A stretch of DNA of 64,000 nt, taken from Solirubrobacter pauli (GTDB taxonomy: Bacteria > Actinomycetota > Thermoleophilia > Solirubrobacterales > Solirubrobacteraceae). Shown here in pieces: positions 24,593 to 33,000 of this stretch (within the stretch, counting starts at the first letter, position 1; each line of letters opens with the position of its first letter). The stretch spans positions 4,077,426 through 4,141,425 of the forward strand of contig NZ_RBIL01000001.1 in the NCBI RefSeq assembly GCF_003633755.1, in the 5' to 3' direction. The notes below the pieces were generated by a model, which was not told where the DNA came from, did not search any database, and saw only the letters and a program-made list of their open reading frames with translations. A program made the position numbers and the translations under genes.

Positions 24593-27500
24593 GTGACTTT
24601 CTGGACCGCTACGGCGAGGAGCTCAAGCGGGCTCGCCGGCGTCAGCGCTGGCACCGGGTCCGCGGGTTCGGCGGGATGCCGACCCGACAGCGGTCCCGCC
24701 ACCGGACCGCCGTGGTGGCCTTCGGCCTGGCGGCCGTCCTCGCCGCGGTCCTGACCGTCGCGTTCACGCACTCGACGACCCGGGTCTCGTCCAAGGCCCC
24801 CGTGGACGTCGCTTCCGCGGTGCCGCCCGAGAACGAGGCGCTCGAGCACCGCAACGGCTTCACGCCGAACGAGTTCAAGGACTTCCAGCTCAGCTCGAAC
24901 GACACCGTCTCGCGCGCGCAGGTGGACCGGATGAAGGCCCAGGCGGCCGCGGTCGCCCCGGCCGCGGGCGCGGCGGGCCTCCCGTGGAAGCAGCTCGGCC
25001 CGTACAACATCGGCGGGCGCGTGACCGACGTCGTGGCCGACCGCTTCACGCCCAACTCCGCGATCGCCGCGGTGTCCGGTGGTGGCATCTGGAGGACCAC
25101 CGACGGTGGTGAGCACTGGGCATCGATCTGGCCCGACGACTGGACGCAGACGATGGGCGCGGTCGCGCAGGGCGCCGACGGCGCGCTGTGGGCCGGCACC
25201 GGCGAGGCGAACCCGCCGGGCGGCGGCCTGACCTACTTCGGCGACGGCCTCTACAAGTCGACCGACAAGGGCGGCCACTGGACGCGCGTCGGGCTCGAGA
25301 AGAGCGAGTCGATCGGCCGCATCGCGGTCGACCCGAGCAACCCGGACGTCGTCTTCGCGGCGGCCGCCGGTCACGTCGCGCGCAGCGCCGCCCAGCGCGG
25401 CCTGTACCGCACGACGGACGGCGGCAAGACCTGGGACCTCGTGCTCGCGCCGCCGAACAGCACCACCGGCGCCGTCGACGTCGCCATCAACCCGAAGAAC
25501 CCGCGGATCGTCTACGGCGTGCTGTGGGACCACAAGCGCACGAACGGCACGCGCACCTACGGCGGCATCGGCTCCGGCCTGTTCCGGTCCGACGACGGCG
25601 GCACCACCTGGAAGCGCCTCGAGACGATGGCGCCCGGCCAGGCGCTGCCGACCTACGACCAGACGCAGACCGGCCTGAAGGCGGACGCGAGCCTCGGCCG
25701 CATCGGCGTCGCCGTCGCGCCCAGCAACCCGAACCGCGTCTACGTCGTGTTCGGCTCGCCCTACGGTCCCGACAAGGGCTTCTACTACTCCAACGACGGC
25801 GGCGACAGCTGGTGCACGACCGGCGGCACGACCGAGTGCCCGTTCACCGCGGGCCGCGCGTACCAGGCCAACGGCGGCTACCAGTGGTGGTTCGGCCGCG
25901 TCTGGGTCGACCCGGACGACCAGAACCACCTGTTCAACGCCGACGTGTCCCTGCGCACGTCCACCAACGGCGGCGCCACCTGGACGGCGATCAACGCGCC
26001 GCACTCCGACCAGCACGGCATGGACTGGGATCCGGCCTCGCTGGACGGTGACCCGGCGACGCCCAACAAGGTCTTCCTCGGCAACGACGGCGGCGTCTAC
26101 CGCTCCGACGCCAGCGGCGTCAACGGCACGTGGGTGAAGGCGAACAACCAGCCGTGGAACCAGGCCTACCACCTGTCGGTGTCCAAGCAGCGTCCGCGCC
26201 GCCTGGTCCAGGGCCTGCAGGACAACGGCTCGGTGAAGACGTGGACGCCGCAGGCGCAGGTGCCGACCGACCCCGAGCTGCGCGACTGGACGAGCGCGGG
26301 CGGCGGCGACGGCCACCAGAACGCGATCGACCCGACCGACGACAACATCTACTACACGTGCTCGCAGTCGTCCGGCGGCGGCACGCACAGCTGCGGGCGC
26401 CGCACCGACTCCGCGACCGGGACCACGACGGCGAACGTCGCCCAGGTCGGCCCGGCGGGCAGCAACCGCTACACCACCGACGCCCCGATCGTGACCGACC
26501 CGAACGTCCCGCCGGCCGGCGCCGACGGCACTCAGCCGCCGAACGCGCTCTACGTCGCCGGGGCCATCGTCGGCCGGTCGCTGAACCGCGGCACCTCGTT
26601 CAGCGAGATCTCGCCGCGGCCGCTGCCGCAGGCCAACTACACCGATCCCGACCCGTCGCTGCCCGGCCACGTCCCGGCCAGCGAGGTGGACATCGGGCTC
26701 TACACCAACCTCTACGGCGCGGTCACCGCGCTCGCGCCCGCCAAGTCGAAGACCCCCGTCCCGTACGCGCAGGTCATCTACGCGGGCACGGACACCGGCA
26801 AGGTCTGGAAGACGAGCGACGCCGGCGCCAACTGGGTCCAGATGCAGGGGCTGCCCACCCGCTGGGTGAACTCGGTCATCGCCGACCCGGACGACGCCGA
26901 CCACGCGTACGTCGCGTTCTCGGGCTTCCGCGAGGGCGACGACGCGGCCAACGTGTGGGAGACCACCGACGGCGGCGCGACCTGGCTGAACATCTCCAGC
27001 AACCTGCCGAACGGCCCGATCGAGATGCTCGAGTACGACCCGAAGGGCAACGTGCTGTTCGCCGCCACCGACGTCGGCGTCTTCGACCACAAGGACGGCG
27101 ACACGTCCTGGTACACGGTCAGCGTCGGCCTCCCGCAGGTGCCGGTGCTCGACGTCAAGCTCAGCCAGGACGGCAAGTCCCTCTACGCGGCCACGTTCGG
27201 CCGCTCCGTGTGGGAGCTGCCGCTGAGCGTCGACGCCACCGACGGCGGCGGCGTGGGCGGCTCCGTGCCGGCGACGCTCTCGCTCACCCTGGGCGCGCCC
27301 GGCTCGTTCGGCGCGTTCCAGCCGGGCGTGCCCCGCGACTACGCGACGTCGACCACCGCGACCGTGATCTCCACGGCAGGTGACGCGGCGCTGAGCGTGC
27401 AGGACCCGTCCTCGACGGCGCCCGGCCATCTCGTCAACGGCGCGTTCTCGCTGCCGCAGGCGCTGCAGGCGGGTGTCGGCGGGACCTTCGCGCCGCTGTC

Positions 27501-27654
27501 GGCCGCCGCGCTCGTCGTCAAGACGTGGACGGCGCCGACCGCCAACGAGCCGGTCAAGGTCGACTTCAAGCAGTCGATCGGCGCCAACGACGCGCTGCGT
27601 ACCGGCAGCTACAGCAAGACGCTCACCTTCACCCTGTCCACCACGAACCCCTGA
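24589..27654 (+). CDS. Membrane-anchored BNR/VPS10-like propeller protein paired with ECF sigma (module 2)
   Basis: 1,021 residues from the ATG at 24589 (GGAAG upstream). Short basic cytoplasmic tail (MSDFLDRYGEELKRARRRQR), one membrane helix (about 43-62), linker, then about 750 residues of BNR/Asp-box-type units (GGGIWRTTDGGEHW, GLYRTTDGGKTWD, GLFRSDDGGTTWKR, VWETTDGGATW), which in known proteins build large beta propellers binding glycans or peptides. The last 140 residues are a separate module ending GSYSKTLTFTLSTTNP that recurs at the end of the 30067-36153 product. Coupling to the sigma gene suggests sensing or anti-sigma function (inference). Confidence 0.85.
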   Translation: MSDFLDRYGEELKRARRRQRWHRVRGFGGMPTRQRSRHRTAVVAFGLAAVLAAVLTVAFTHSTTRVSSKAPVDVASAVPPENEALEHRNGFTPNEFKDFQLSSNDTVSRAQVDRMKAQAAAVAPAAGAAGLPWKQLGPYNIGGRVTDVVADRFTPNSAIAAVSGGGIWRTTDGGEHWASIWPDDWTQTMGAVAQGADGALWAGTGEANPPGGGLTYFGDGLYKSTDKGGHWTRVGLEKSESIGRIAVDPSNPDVVFAAAAGHVARSAAQRGLYRTTDGGKTWDLVLAPPNSTTGAVDVAINPKNPRIVYGVLWDHKRTNGTRTYGGIGSGLFRSDDGGTTWKRLETMAPGQALPTYDQTQTGLKADASLGRIGVAVAPSNPNRVYVVFGSPYGPDKGFYYSNDGGDSWCTTGGTTECPFTAGRAYQANGGYQWWFGRVWVDPDDQNHLFNADVSLRTSTNGGATWTAINAPHSDQHGMDWDPASLDGDPATPNKVFLGNDGGVYRSDASGVNGTWVKANNQPWNQAYHLSVSKQRPRRLVQGLQDNGSVKTWTPQAQVPTDPELRDWTSAGGGDGHQNAIDPTDDNIYYTCSQSSGGGTHSCGRRTDSATGTTTANVAQVGPAGSNRYTTDAPIVTDPNVPPAGADGTQPPNALYVAGAIVGRSLNRGTSFSEISPRPLPQANYTDPDPSLPGHVPASEVDIGLYTNLYGAVTALAPAKSKTPVPYAQVIYAGTDTGKVWKTSDAGANWVQMQGLPTRWVNSVIADPDDADHAYVAFSGFREGDDAANVWETTDGGATWLNISSNLPNGPIEMLEYDPKGNVLFAATDVGVFDHKDGDTSWYTVSVGLPQVPVLDVKLSQDGKSLYAATFGRSVWELPLSVDATDGGGVGGSVPATLSLTLGAPGSFGAFQPGVPRDYATSTTATVISTAGDAALSVQDPSSTAPGHLVNGAFSLPQALQAGVGGTFAPLSAAALVVKTWTAPTANEPVKVDFKQSIGANDALRTGSYSKTLTFTLSTTNP

Positions 27655-27662
27655 TGGAACCC

Positions 27663-27696
27663 GTGCTCAGAGGCTCACGGACGAGCCTCTGAGCAC
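27663..27696 (+). terminator. 14-bp perfect hairpin behind the propeller gene
   Basis: Stem GTGCTCAGAGGCTC/GAGCCTCTGAGCAC, loop ACGGAC, 8 bases behind the stop. There is no T-tract, but the stem is long and perfect; it separates sigma modules 2 and 3. Confidence 0.65.
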
Positions 27697-27712
27697 ACCC
27701 TCCGACGGCGTC

Positions 27713-27748
27713 CGTCACAGAACGGCCCGTGCCTCGCAATATGGAGGC
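27713..27748 (+). promoter_or_regulatory. Putative ECF-type autoregulatory promoter
   Basis: CGTCAC (27713-27718), 16 bases, CGCAAT (27735-27740), 8 bases, then the ATG at 27749. The geometry matches that before the sigma gene at 24098. GGAGG at 27743-27747 is too close to the ATG to be an ordinary Shine-Dalgarno sequence. Confidence 0.4.
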
Positions 27749-28264
27749 ATGGGTCACGATCCCCTGAGTGATGGCGCCGGCTTCTACCGGCGCCACGAGC
27801 GCGCAGTGGTCGCGTTCGTCGGATCGATGGTGCGGGACCCGGAGGTGACGGTGGACGCCGTCGCCGAGACGTTCGCACGTGCGTACGAGTCGCGGTCGAC
27901 GTACCGGCCCGAGCTCGGCGGAGAACGGGCGTGGGTGCTCGGCATCGCGCGGCACGTCGTGCTCGCCGCGTGGCGGAAGGGCCGCGTGGAGAGCGAGATG
28001 CGCGCGCGGCTCGGCATGCGGACGTTGCGGCCGAGCGCCGAGACGCTCGCGTCCGTCGAGGAGGCCGTGCTCGAGTCGGAGGCCGCGGTCGTGCAGGCGT
28101 GGCTGTCCGACCTGCCGGAGGACCAGCGCGAGGCCGTGCGGCGGCGGGTGCTGGGGGACGAGGACTACGACGCCATCGCGCGGGACCTCGAATGCTCGCC
28201 CGCGGTGGTGCGCCAGCGGGTCAGCCGCGGGATCGCGACGTTGAGAAGGGGGCTCGGGTCATGA
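27749..28264 (+). CDS. ECF-type RNA polymerase sigma factor (module 3)
   Basis: 171 residues. Region 2: FYRRHERAVVAFVGSMVRD, VTVDAVAETFARAYESR, RAWVLGIARHVVLAAWRKGR. Region 4: LPEDQREAVRRRVL, YDAIARDLECS, VRQRVSRGIATLRRG. Start chosen at the ATG 8 bases behind a CGCAAT box. The stop overlaps the next ATG (ATGA). Related to the other two sigma factors in the window but with a Gln instead of Lys in the region-4 recognition helix (VRQRVSRG against ARKRVSRG), so its targets may differ. Confidence 0.92.
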   Translation: MGHDPLSDGAGFYRRHERAVVAFVGSMVRDPEVTVDAVAETFARAYESRSTYRPELGGERAWVLGIARHVVLAAWRKGRVESEMRARLGMRTLRPSAETLASVEEAVLESEAAVVQAWLSDLPEDQREAVRRRVLGDEDYDAIARDLECSPAVVRQRVSRGIATLRRGLGS

Positions 28265-29463
28265 GCCTGATTCCGGAGCTGGAACGCGAATGGGAGCGGG
28301 TGATGCCGGTGCGCCGTGCGCGCAGGACGTTGCGGCTGTCGGTGGCGATCGGGGCGGCGCTGTTGTGCGGCGGGACGGCGGCGCTGGCCGCGACCGGCGT
28401 GCTGCAGGTGCCGATCGGCTCGCCGGCGGACGACGAGCTGCAGCTCAAGCCCGACGAGGGCATCGGCACGCTCACGCCGGGCGGCGCGCGGGTGCTGGCG
28501 GTCCAGGCCGAGGACCCGGACGGCGGGCCGCCCTGGGGCCTGCAGGTCTCGATGACCACGCGCAAGCTCGGCTGCCTGCAGGCGGCGCGGATGCAGGACG
28601 GCCGGCTGGGCGTCTTCGGCCGCGACGGCGCGTTCGACGACGACGGCAAGTTCCATCCGTTCGCCGACGGCGGCATCGGCCACCGCGTGTCCTGCACGCA
28701 GCTGGACGCCAACGGCCGGCTGATCACCAACGTGGTCGCCGGCGGGCTCGCCGCGAGTGCCAGTCCGAAGGGGGAGTGCTACGCGCCGCAGTTCACGAGG
28801 GGTGTGCCGAAGGACCAGCTGTGCGATCCCCAGGCCATCCGGATCCTCTACTTCGGGCTGCTCGGCCCGGAGGCGAAGAGCATCGTCGCGCACGGCAAGG
28901 AGATCCCGACGACCGGCCCCGAAGGCGCGTACCTGCTCGTGGACCGGATCGGTGACAGCGGCGCCGGCGGCATGGGGAGCGGGACCCTGTTCCCGACGAG
29001 CTCGCCGATCACCGAGGTCCGCTTCAAGGACGGCTCCTCGTGCGCGATCAAGCCGAGCGGGGCGGACGAGGCGTGCGTGAACCCGGGCTACGCCGCGCCG
29101 CCCGAGTCGACGCTCACCGAGGCGGACGTCAAGTCCAAGATCACCGTGCGCAAGACGAAGGGCAAGCGTGGCCACCGCTGGAAGGTGCGGGTCAGCTTCC
29201 GGGCGCCCGTCGCGATCCCGGACGCGGGCTCGGCGTACTCGATCTACCTGTCCGTACCGCCGAACACGCAGCGCCATCGCGGGATCGGCACGTCCACGTT
29301 CAAGAACCTGAAGGCCGGCGAGACGGTCACGTTCACGTTCAACTCCCTCGGCGGCCACGGGCGCTATCACGGCACGGTCCGCTACGGCCGCGTGAACGGG
29401 ATGTTCGGCACACCGGCCCGCGACGGCCTCGAGGTCGGCAAGGTGTCGTTCCGGCTGCCCTAG
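28261..29463 (+). CDS. Single-span membrane protein paired with ECF sigma (module 3)
   Basis: 400 residues, ATG overlapping the sigma stop. Cytoplasmic tail MSLIPELEREWERVMPVRRA, one membrane helix (about 25-45), then an ectodomain of about 350 residues with cysteines in RKLGCLQAARMQDGRLG, RVSCTQLD, KGECYAP, DQLCDP, SSCAIK and DEACVN, and an Ig-like C-terminal domain (SYRxGRVNG-like: TVRYGRVNGMFG). No catalytic or zinc anti-sigma motif. Same topology and gene order as the other two modules, with an unrelated-looking ectodomain. Anti-sigma or sensor function is inference. Confidence 0.78.
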   Translation: MSLIPELEREWERVMPVRRARRTLRLSVAIGAALLCGGTAALAATGVLQVPIGSPADDELQLKPDEGIGTLTPGGARVLAVQAEDPDGGPPWGLQVSMTTRKLGCLQAARMQDGRLGVFGRDGAFDDDGKFHPFADGGIGHRVSCTQLDANGRLITNVVAGGLAASASPKGECYAPQFTRGVPKDQLCDPQAIRILYFGLLGPEAKSIVAHGKEIPTTGPEGAYLLVDRIGDSGAGGMGSGTLFPTSSPITEVRFKDGSSCAIKPSGADEACVNPGYAAPPESTLTEADVKSKITVRKTKGKRGHRWKVRVSFRAPVAIPDAGSAYSIYLSVPPNTQRHRGIGTSTFKNLKAGETVTFTFNSLGGHGRYHGTVRYGRVNGMFGTPARDGLEVGKVSFRLP

Positions 29464-29496
29464 GAACCGCGCGCACCGGTCCGGTGTACTCCCGAC

Positions 29497-30024
29497 ATGC
29501 GCGCCCTCGCCCTCGCCGGACTCATCGCGCTCGCCACCGCGGCGGACGCGTCGGCCGCCACGTTCGACCGCACCTGTGAGACGCACGCCGAAGGCCCGGA
29601 CCCCGACGAGATCGTCAAGCCGGACGCCCGCCGAGACCTCGTCGTCGGGCGGGTCATGCTCCTCAACGTGCGCGCCGCCGGCCGTGAGCTGCCGACGTAC
29701 AAGAGCCGCGACCGGTACCTGATCAAGACGCCGGTGATCATCCGGACCGGCGCTCCGGTGGTCGTGCGGGTCGCCGAGCGGGACCGCAAGCACGTCGCGC
29801 TCAACTTCGACGCGAGCGACCAGCGCCGCGGCCAGCACAGCGTGCGCTTCCATCCGTGCCCGCCGGACACGGAGCGCTTCAGCGACGGGAAGCCGCTCGG
29901 CGAGTGGACCGCCTATCCGGGCGGGCTCATCCTCCGGCGCCCGCGCTGCGTGACGTTCGAGTTCCTGGAGGAGGGCAAGCCGACGGTGCGGCGGCGCGTC
30001 GCGCTCGGCAAGCGCTGCCGCTGA
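29497..30024 (+). CDS. Small secreted protein, unknown
   Basis: 175 residues with a signal peptide of about 21 residues (ADASAATF). The mature domain is beta-rich and basic with four cysteines (DRTCETH, FHPCPPD, PRCVTFEF, GKRC-R), probably two disulphides; it contains YKSRDRYLIKTPVIIRTG and LGEWTAYPGGLILRRPRC. No family recognised. It lies 33 bases behind module 3 in the same direction; a CACCGG/CCGGTG palindrome (about 29474-29487) lies in the gap. It ends 1 base before a strong hairpin. Confidence 0.72.
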   Translation: MRALALAGLIALATAADASAATFDRTCETHAEGPDPDEIVKPDARRDLVVGRVMLLNVRAAGRELPTYKSRDRYLIKTPVIIRTGAPVVVRVAERDRKHVALNFDASDQRRGQHSVRFHPCPPDTERFSDGKPLGEWTAYPGGLILRRPRCVTFEFLEEGKPTVRRRVALGKRCR

Positions 30025-30050
30025 GGGCCGCGGCGTCTCCGCCGCGGCCC
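30025..30050. terminator. Bidirectional terminator between convergent genes
   Basis: Perfect 11-bp stem GGGCCGCGGCG/CGCCGCGGCCC with loop TCTC, starting right behind the stop at 30024 and 17 bases from the stop of the minus-strand gene. Serves both convergent genes. Confidence 0.7.
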
Positions 30051-30066
30051 CGCGTGCATCAGGCGC

Positions 30067-33000
30067 TTACGGTGTCGTGGTCGACAGCGTGAACGTCAGG
30101 GTCTTGCTGTAGGTGCCGCGGCGCAGGCCGTCGCCCTCGGCGATCGGCTGCTTGAACGCCAGCGGCACGGACTGCGTGCCGAACGGACCCGTCCAGGCCT
30201 TCAGCGTGGTCGGCGCGGCGGAGCCGCCGACCGGCGCGTCGTTGACCTGCAGGGCCTGCGGCAGCGCGAACGCGCCGTTGACGAGCTTGCCCGTGTTGGT
30301 CGTGTCCGCGTCGGACACGGTCAGGCGGGCGTCGCCGGCGGAGGAGGTGACCTTCGCCTCCGCCGTGGTGGTGTAGTCCTTCGCCACGCCCGGCATGAAC
30401 GTGCCGAGGCTGATCGGCCCCGTGAGGTTCAACGCCAGCACGCCCGGAACCTCGCCGCCGATGACGACGGGCACCTGGGTGCTGCTCGCGCGGACCTTGA
30501 TCACGAGCTCCTTGACGGCCTCGACGAGCCCGGCCTGGTCGGTCGAGCGGTAGCGGATCGTGTGCTCGCCCTCGGGCGCCACGAACGGCGCCGTGTAGGT
30601 CTGCCACGCGCCGCCGTCGATCGCGAACTCGGTCTTGGCGACGCCCGAGCCGGTCCCGTCGGTCGCGGCCAGCGTGATCGTCGGAGCCGCCGCGTACCAG
30701 CCGTCCGCGCCGGGCTGGGCCGAGGCGGTGGCCGTCGTGACCGGCGCCTCGGTGTCGGCCGCGCCAATGCGGAAGTACTCGAAGTCCACGTCGATCGGGG
30801 CCGCCTGCGCCGGGCCGATGCCCATCAGGCCGATCGCCGGGTTGCTCAGGGCGACCGTCACCGACCCGGGCGACTGCACCCAGGTCGTGCCGTCCGCGCT
30901 GATCGCGCCGGTGTAGGTGTTGCCCTTCTTGGTCAGGCGCAGCCACCACGTGTCCGTGGCGGACGCGGGCGGCTCGATGTCACCCGCGCCGGTGGGACCG
31001 AAGGCCCCGCCGCCGTTCTCGCCGCGCAGCTCGACCCGTCGCACCTTCGCGGCGCCCGGGTCGTTGTCGGCCACGACGTCGTACTTGACGTAGTGGTCGA
31101 CGTCGCTGAACAGCATGAAGCCGGCCAGCTGCCAGGCGTCGCCGAGCGGCGCCGTCATCTTCGTCTCGGCCACCCAGTCGCCGCTCGGCGGCGTCTGGAG
31201 GATGAGGTTCTCGATCGGCCCGTTGTCGGCGCCGCTGATGTCGGCGTCGAACGTGCGGATGCGGAGCTTGCCGTCGACGAGCTTGACGCGGTTCGAGTTC
31301 CAGCCGTGGATCTTGTCCCAGCGGCAGCCGTCGATCGAGGTGCCGTCGAACTCGTCGTTCGCGGCCGGCTTCGGCTTCGCCTCGTCCGGGGTGACCCGGA
31401 ACCAGTCGAAGGCCGCGGTCTTGTTCTGGGCGTCGGTGTCACCGGCGGCGAGCAGCCCGATCGAGCTGTTGGCCTTCAGCGGCGCAGTGGCGCCCATGTT
31501 CGTCCAGTCCGTGCCGTTCGTCGAGTAGGCGCCCGTCAGGGTGCCGTTCGCGTTCGTCAGGCGCAGGTGGATCGTGGCGGGGTGGTCCGTGGCCACGTAG
31601 GCGTTGCCGCCGTGCGCGGTCCGCGAGCCGTTCGTCTCGGTCCAGAACTCCACGAAGCGCCGCCCGTCCTGATGGCGGGTGAACGAGAGCTTCGTGTAGT
31701 TGTCGTCGTCGACGTGAAGCACGAGGCCGGCGTACTGCCAGTAGTTGTCGTGGTCGAGCGTCACCTTCGTCGTCGCCTGCCAGTTGCCGGCGGGCGTCTT
31801 CTGGGCGACGTGGGAGACGGGCGCCGTGTTGGCGCCGTCGATGTCGCCGTTGGTCACGGCGAGGTTGAGCGCGCCGTTCGTGACGGCGGGAGCGCTCGCG
31901 GCCGGGCCACGGGCGGTCGTCCAACGCGCGCGGTTCAGCGCGCCGTCGAACTCGTCCGAGGCTGTCGGCGCGCAGCCCGGAGCCGGCGTCGTCGGCTCCT
32001 CGGGCTCACCCGGGACCTCCGGGTCGGTGTCGAGGTTCCAGTTGGTGAACTTGGCCGTCGCGCGCGTCCCGCTGATGTGCGAGACGACGAACAGGCCGAT
32101 GTCCTGCGTGGTCGTGGCCGCGGGGATCGTCGTCGTGACGCCGACCTGCGTCCACTCGGTGCCGTTGCGTGAGCAGTAGACCGAGAACTGCTTGCCGAAC
32201 TTCTCGACCTTCAGCCACGTGGGCGCGCTGCCCGTGCCACAGCCGTTGGCCACCGGCTCACCCGAGTCGTTGACCTGGCCGTTGCCGCCGGCGTCGTGCA
32301 TGAACTCGGCTTCGCCGTTGCCCTTCTCGCCGATGACGAGGTAGCCCTTGTTGTCGTTGCCGCCACCCTGCGGGATCTGGTTGCGGACGATGATGCCCGC
32401 CTTGCCGCTCGCGTGGGTGCCGTCGAACTCGGCCACCTTGACGGTCGCGACGAAGTTCTCGCCGACACCGCCCGGCAGGTAGACCGCGCCGAACTCGTTG
32501 GCGGCCTGCCACAGGTCCGCGCCGGCGGCGGACACGGTGAACTCGTCACCGACCTTGTCGAACGCCGCGTCGACGTTCGCGAACGTCTCCCACGGCGGGC
32601 GGACGCCGGACTCGCCGACCGAGAAGCGCACCTTGCGCGAGTCGTTCGTGAGGCCCTTGCTGTTGGTGGCGACCGCGTGGACGGCGTAGAACTTCTCCGT
32701 CGTCTGGTTCCACGTGGTGGTGTACGGCGCGGACGTGTCCTCGCCGATCTTCTGCCCGTCGACGAAGAACTCGACCTTCGTGATCTGGTTCTCGGCGTCG
32801 GTGGCGTCGGCCGTGAAGGTCACGGCGCCGGGCGTCACCGCGGCGTTCTCCGTCGGGGCGGTGATCTTCACCGTGGGACGGGTCTCGGGCGAGAGGCCCT
32901 TGCCGTTGACCTCGAAGAAGTTCAGCCGGAAGTTCGCGGTGCCCTTGAACACCAGGAACAGGCTCATCGAGGCCTTGTCGGCCGGCGCCGGGATCGTGAC

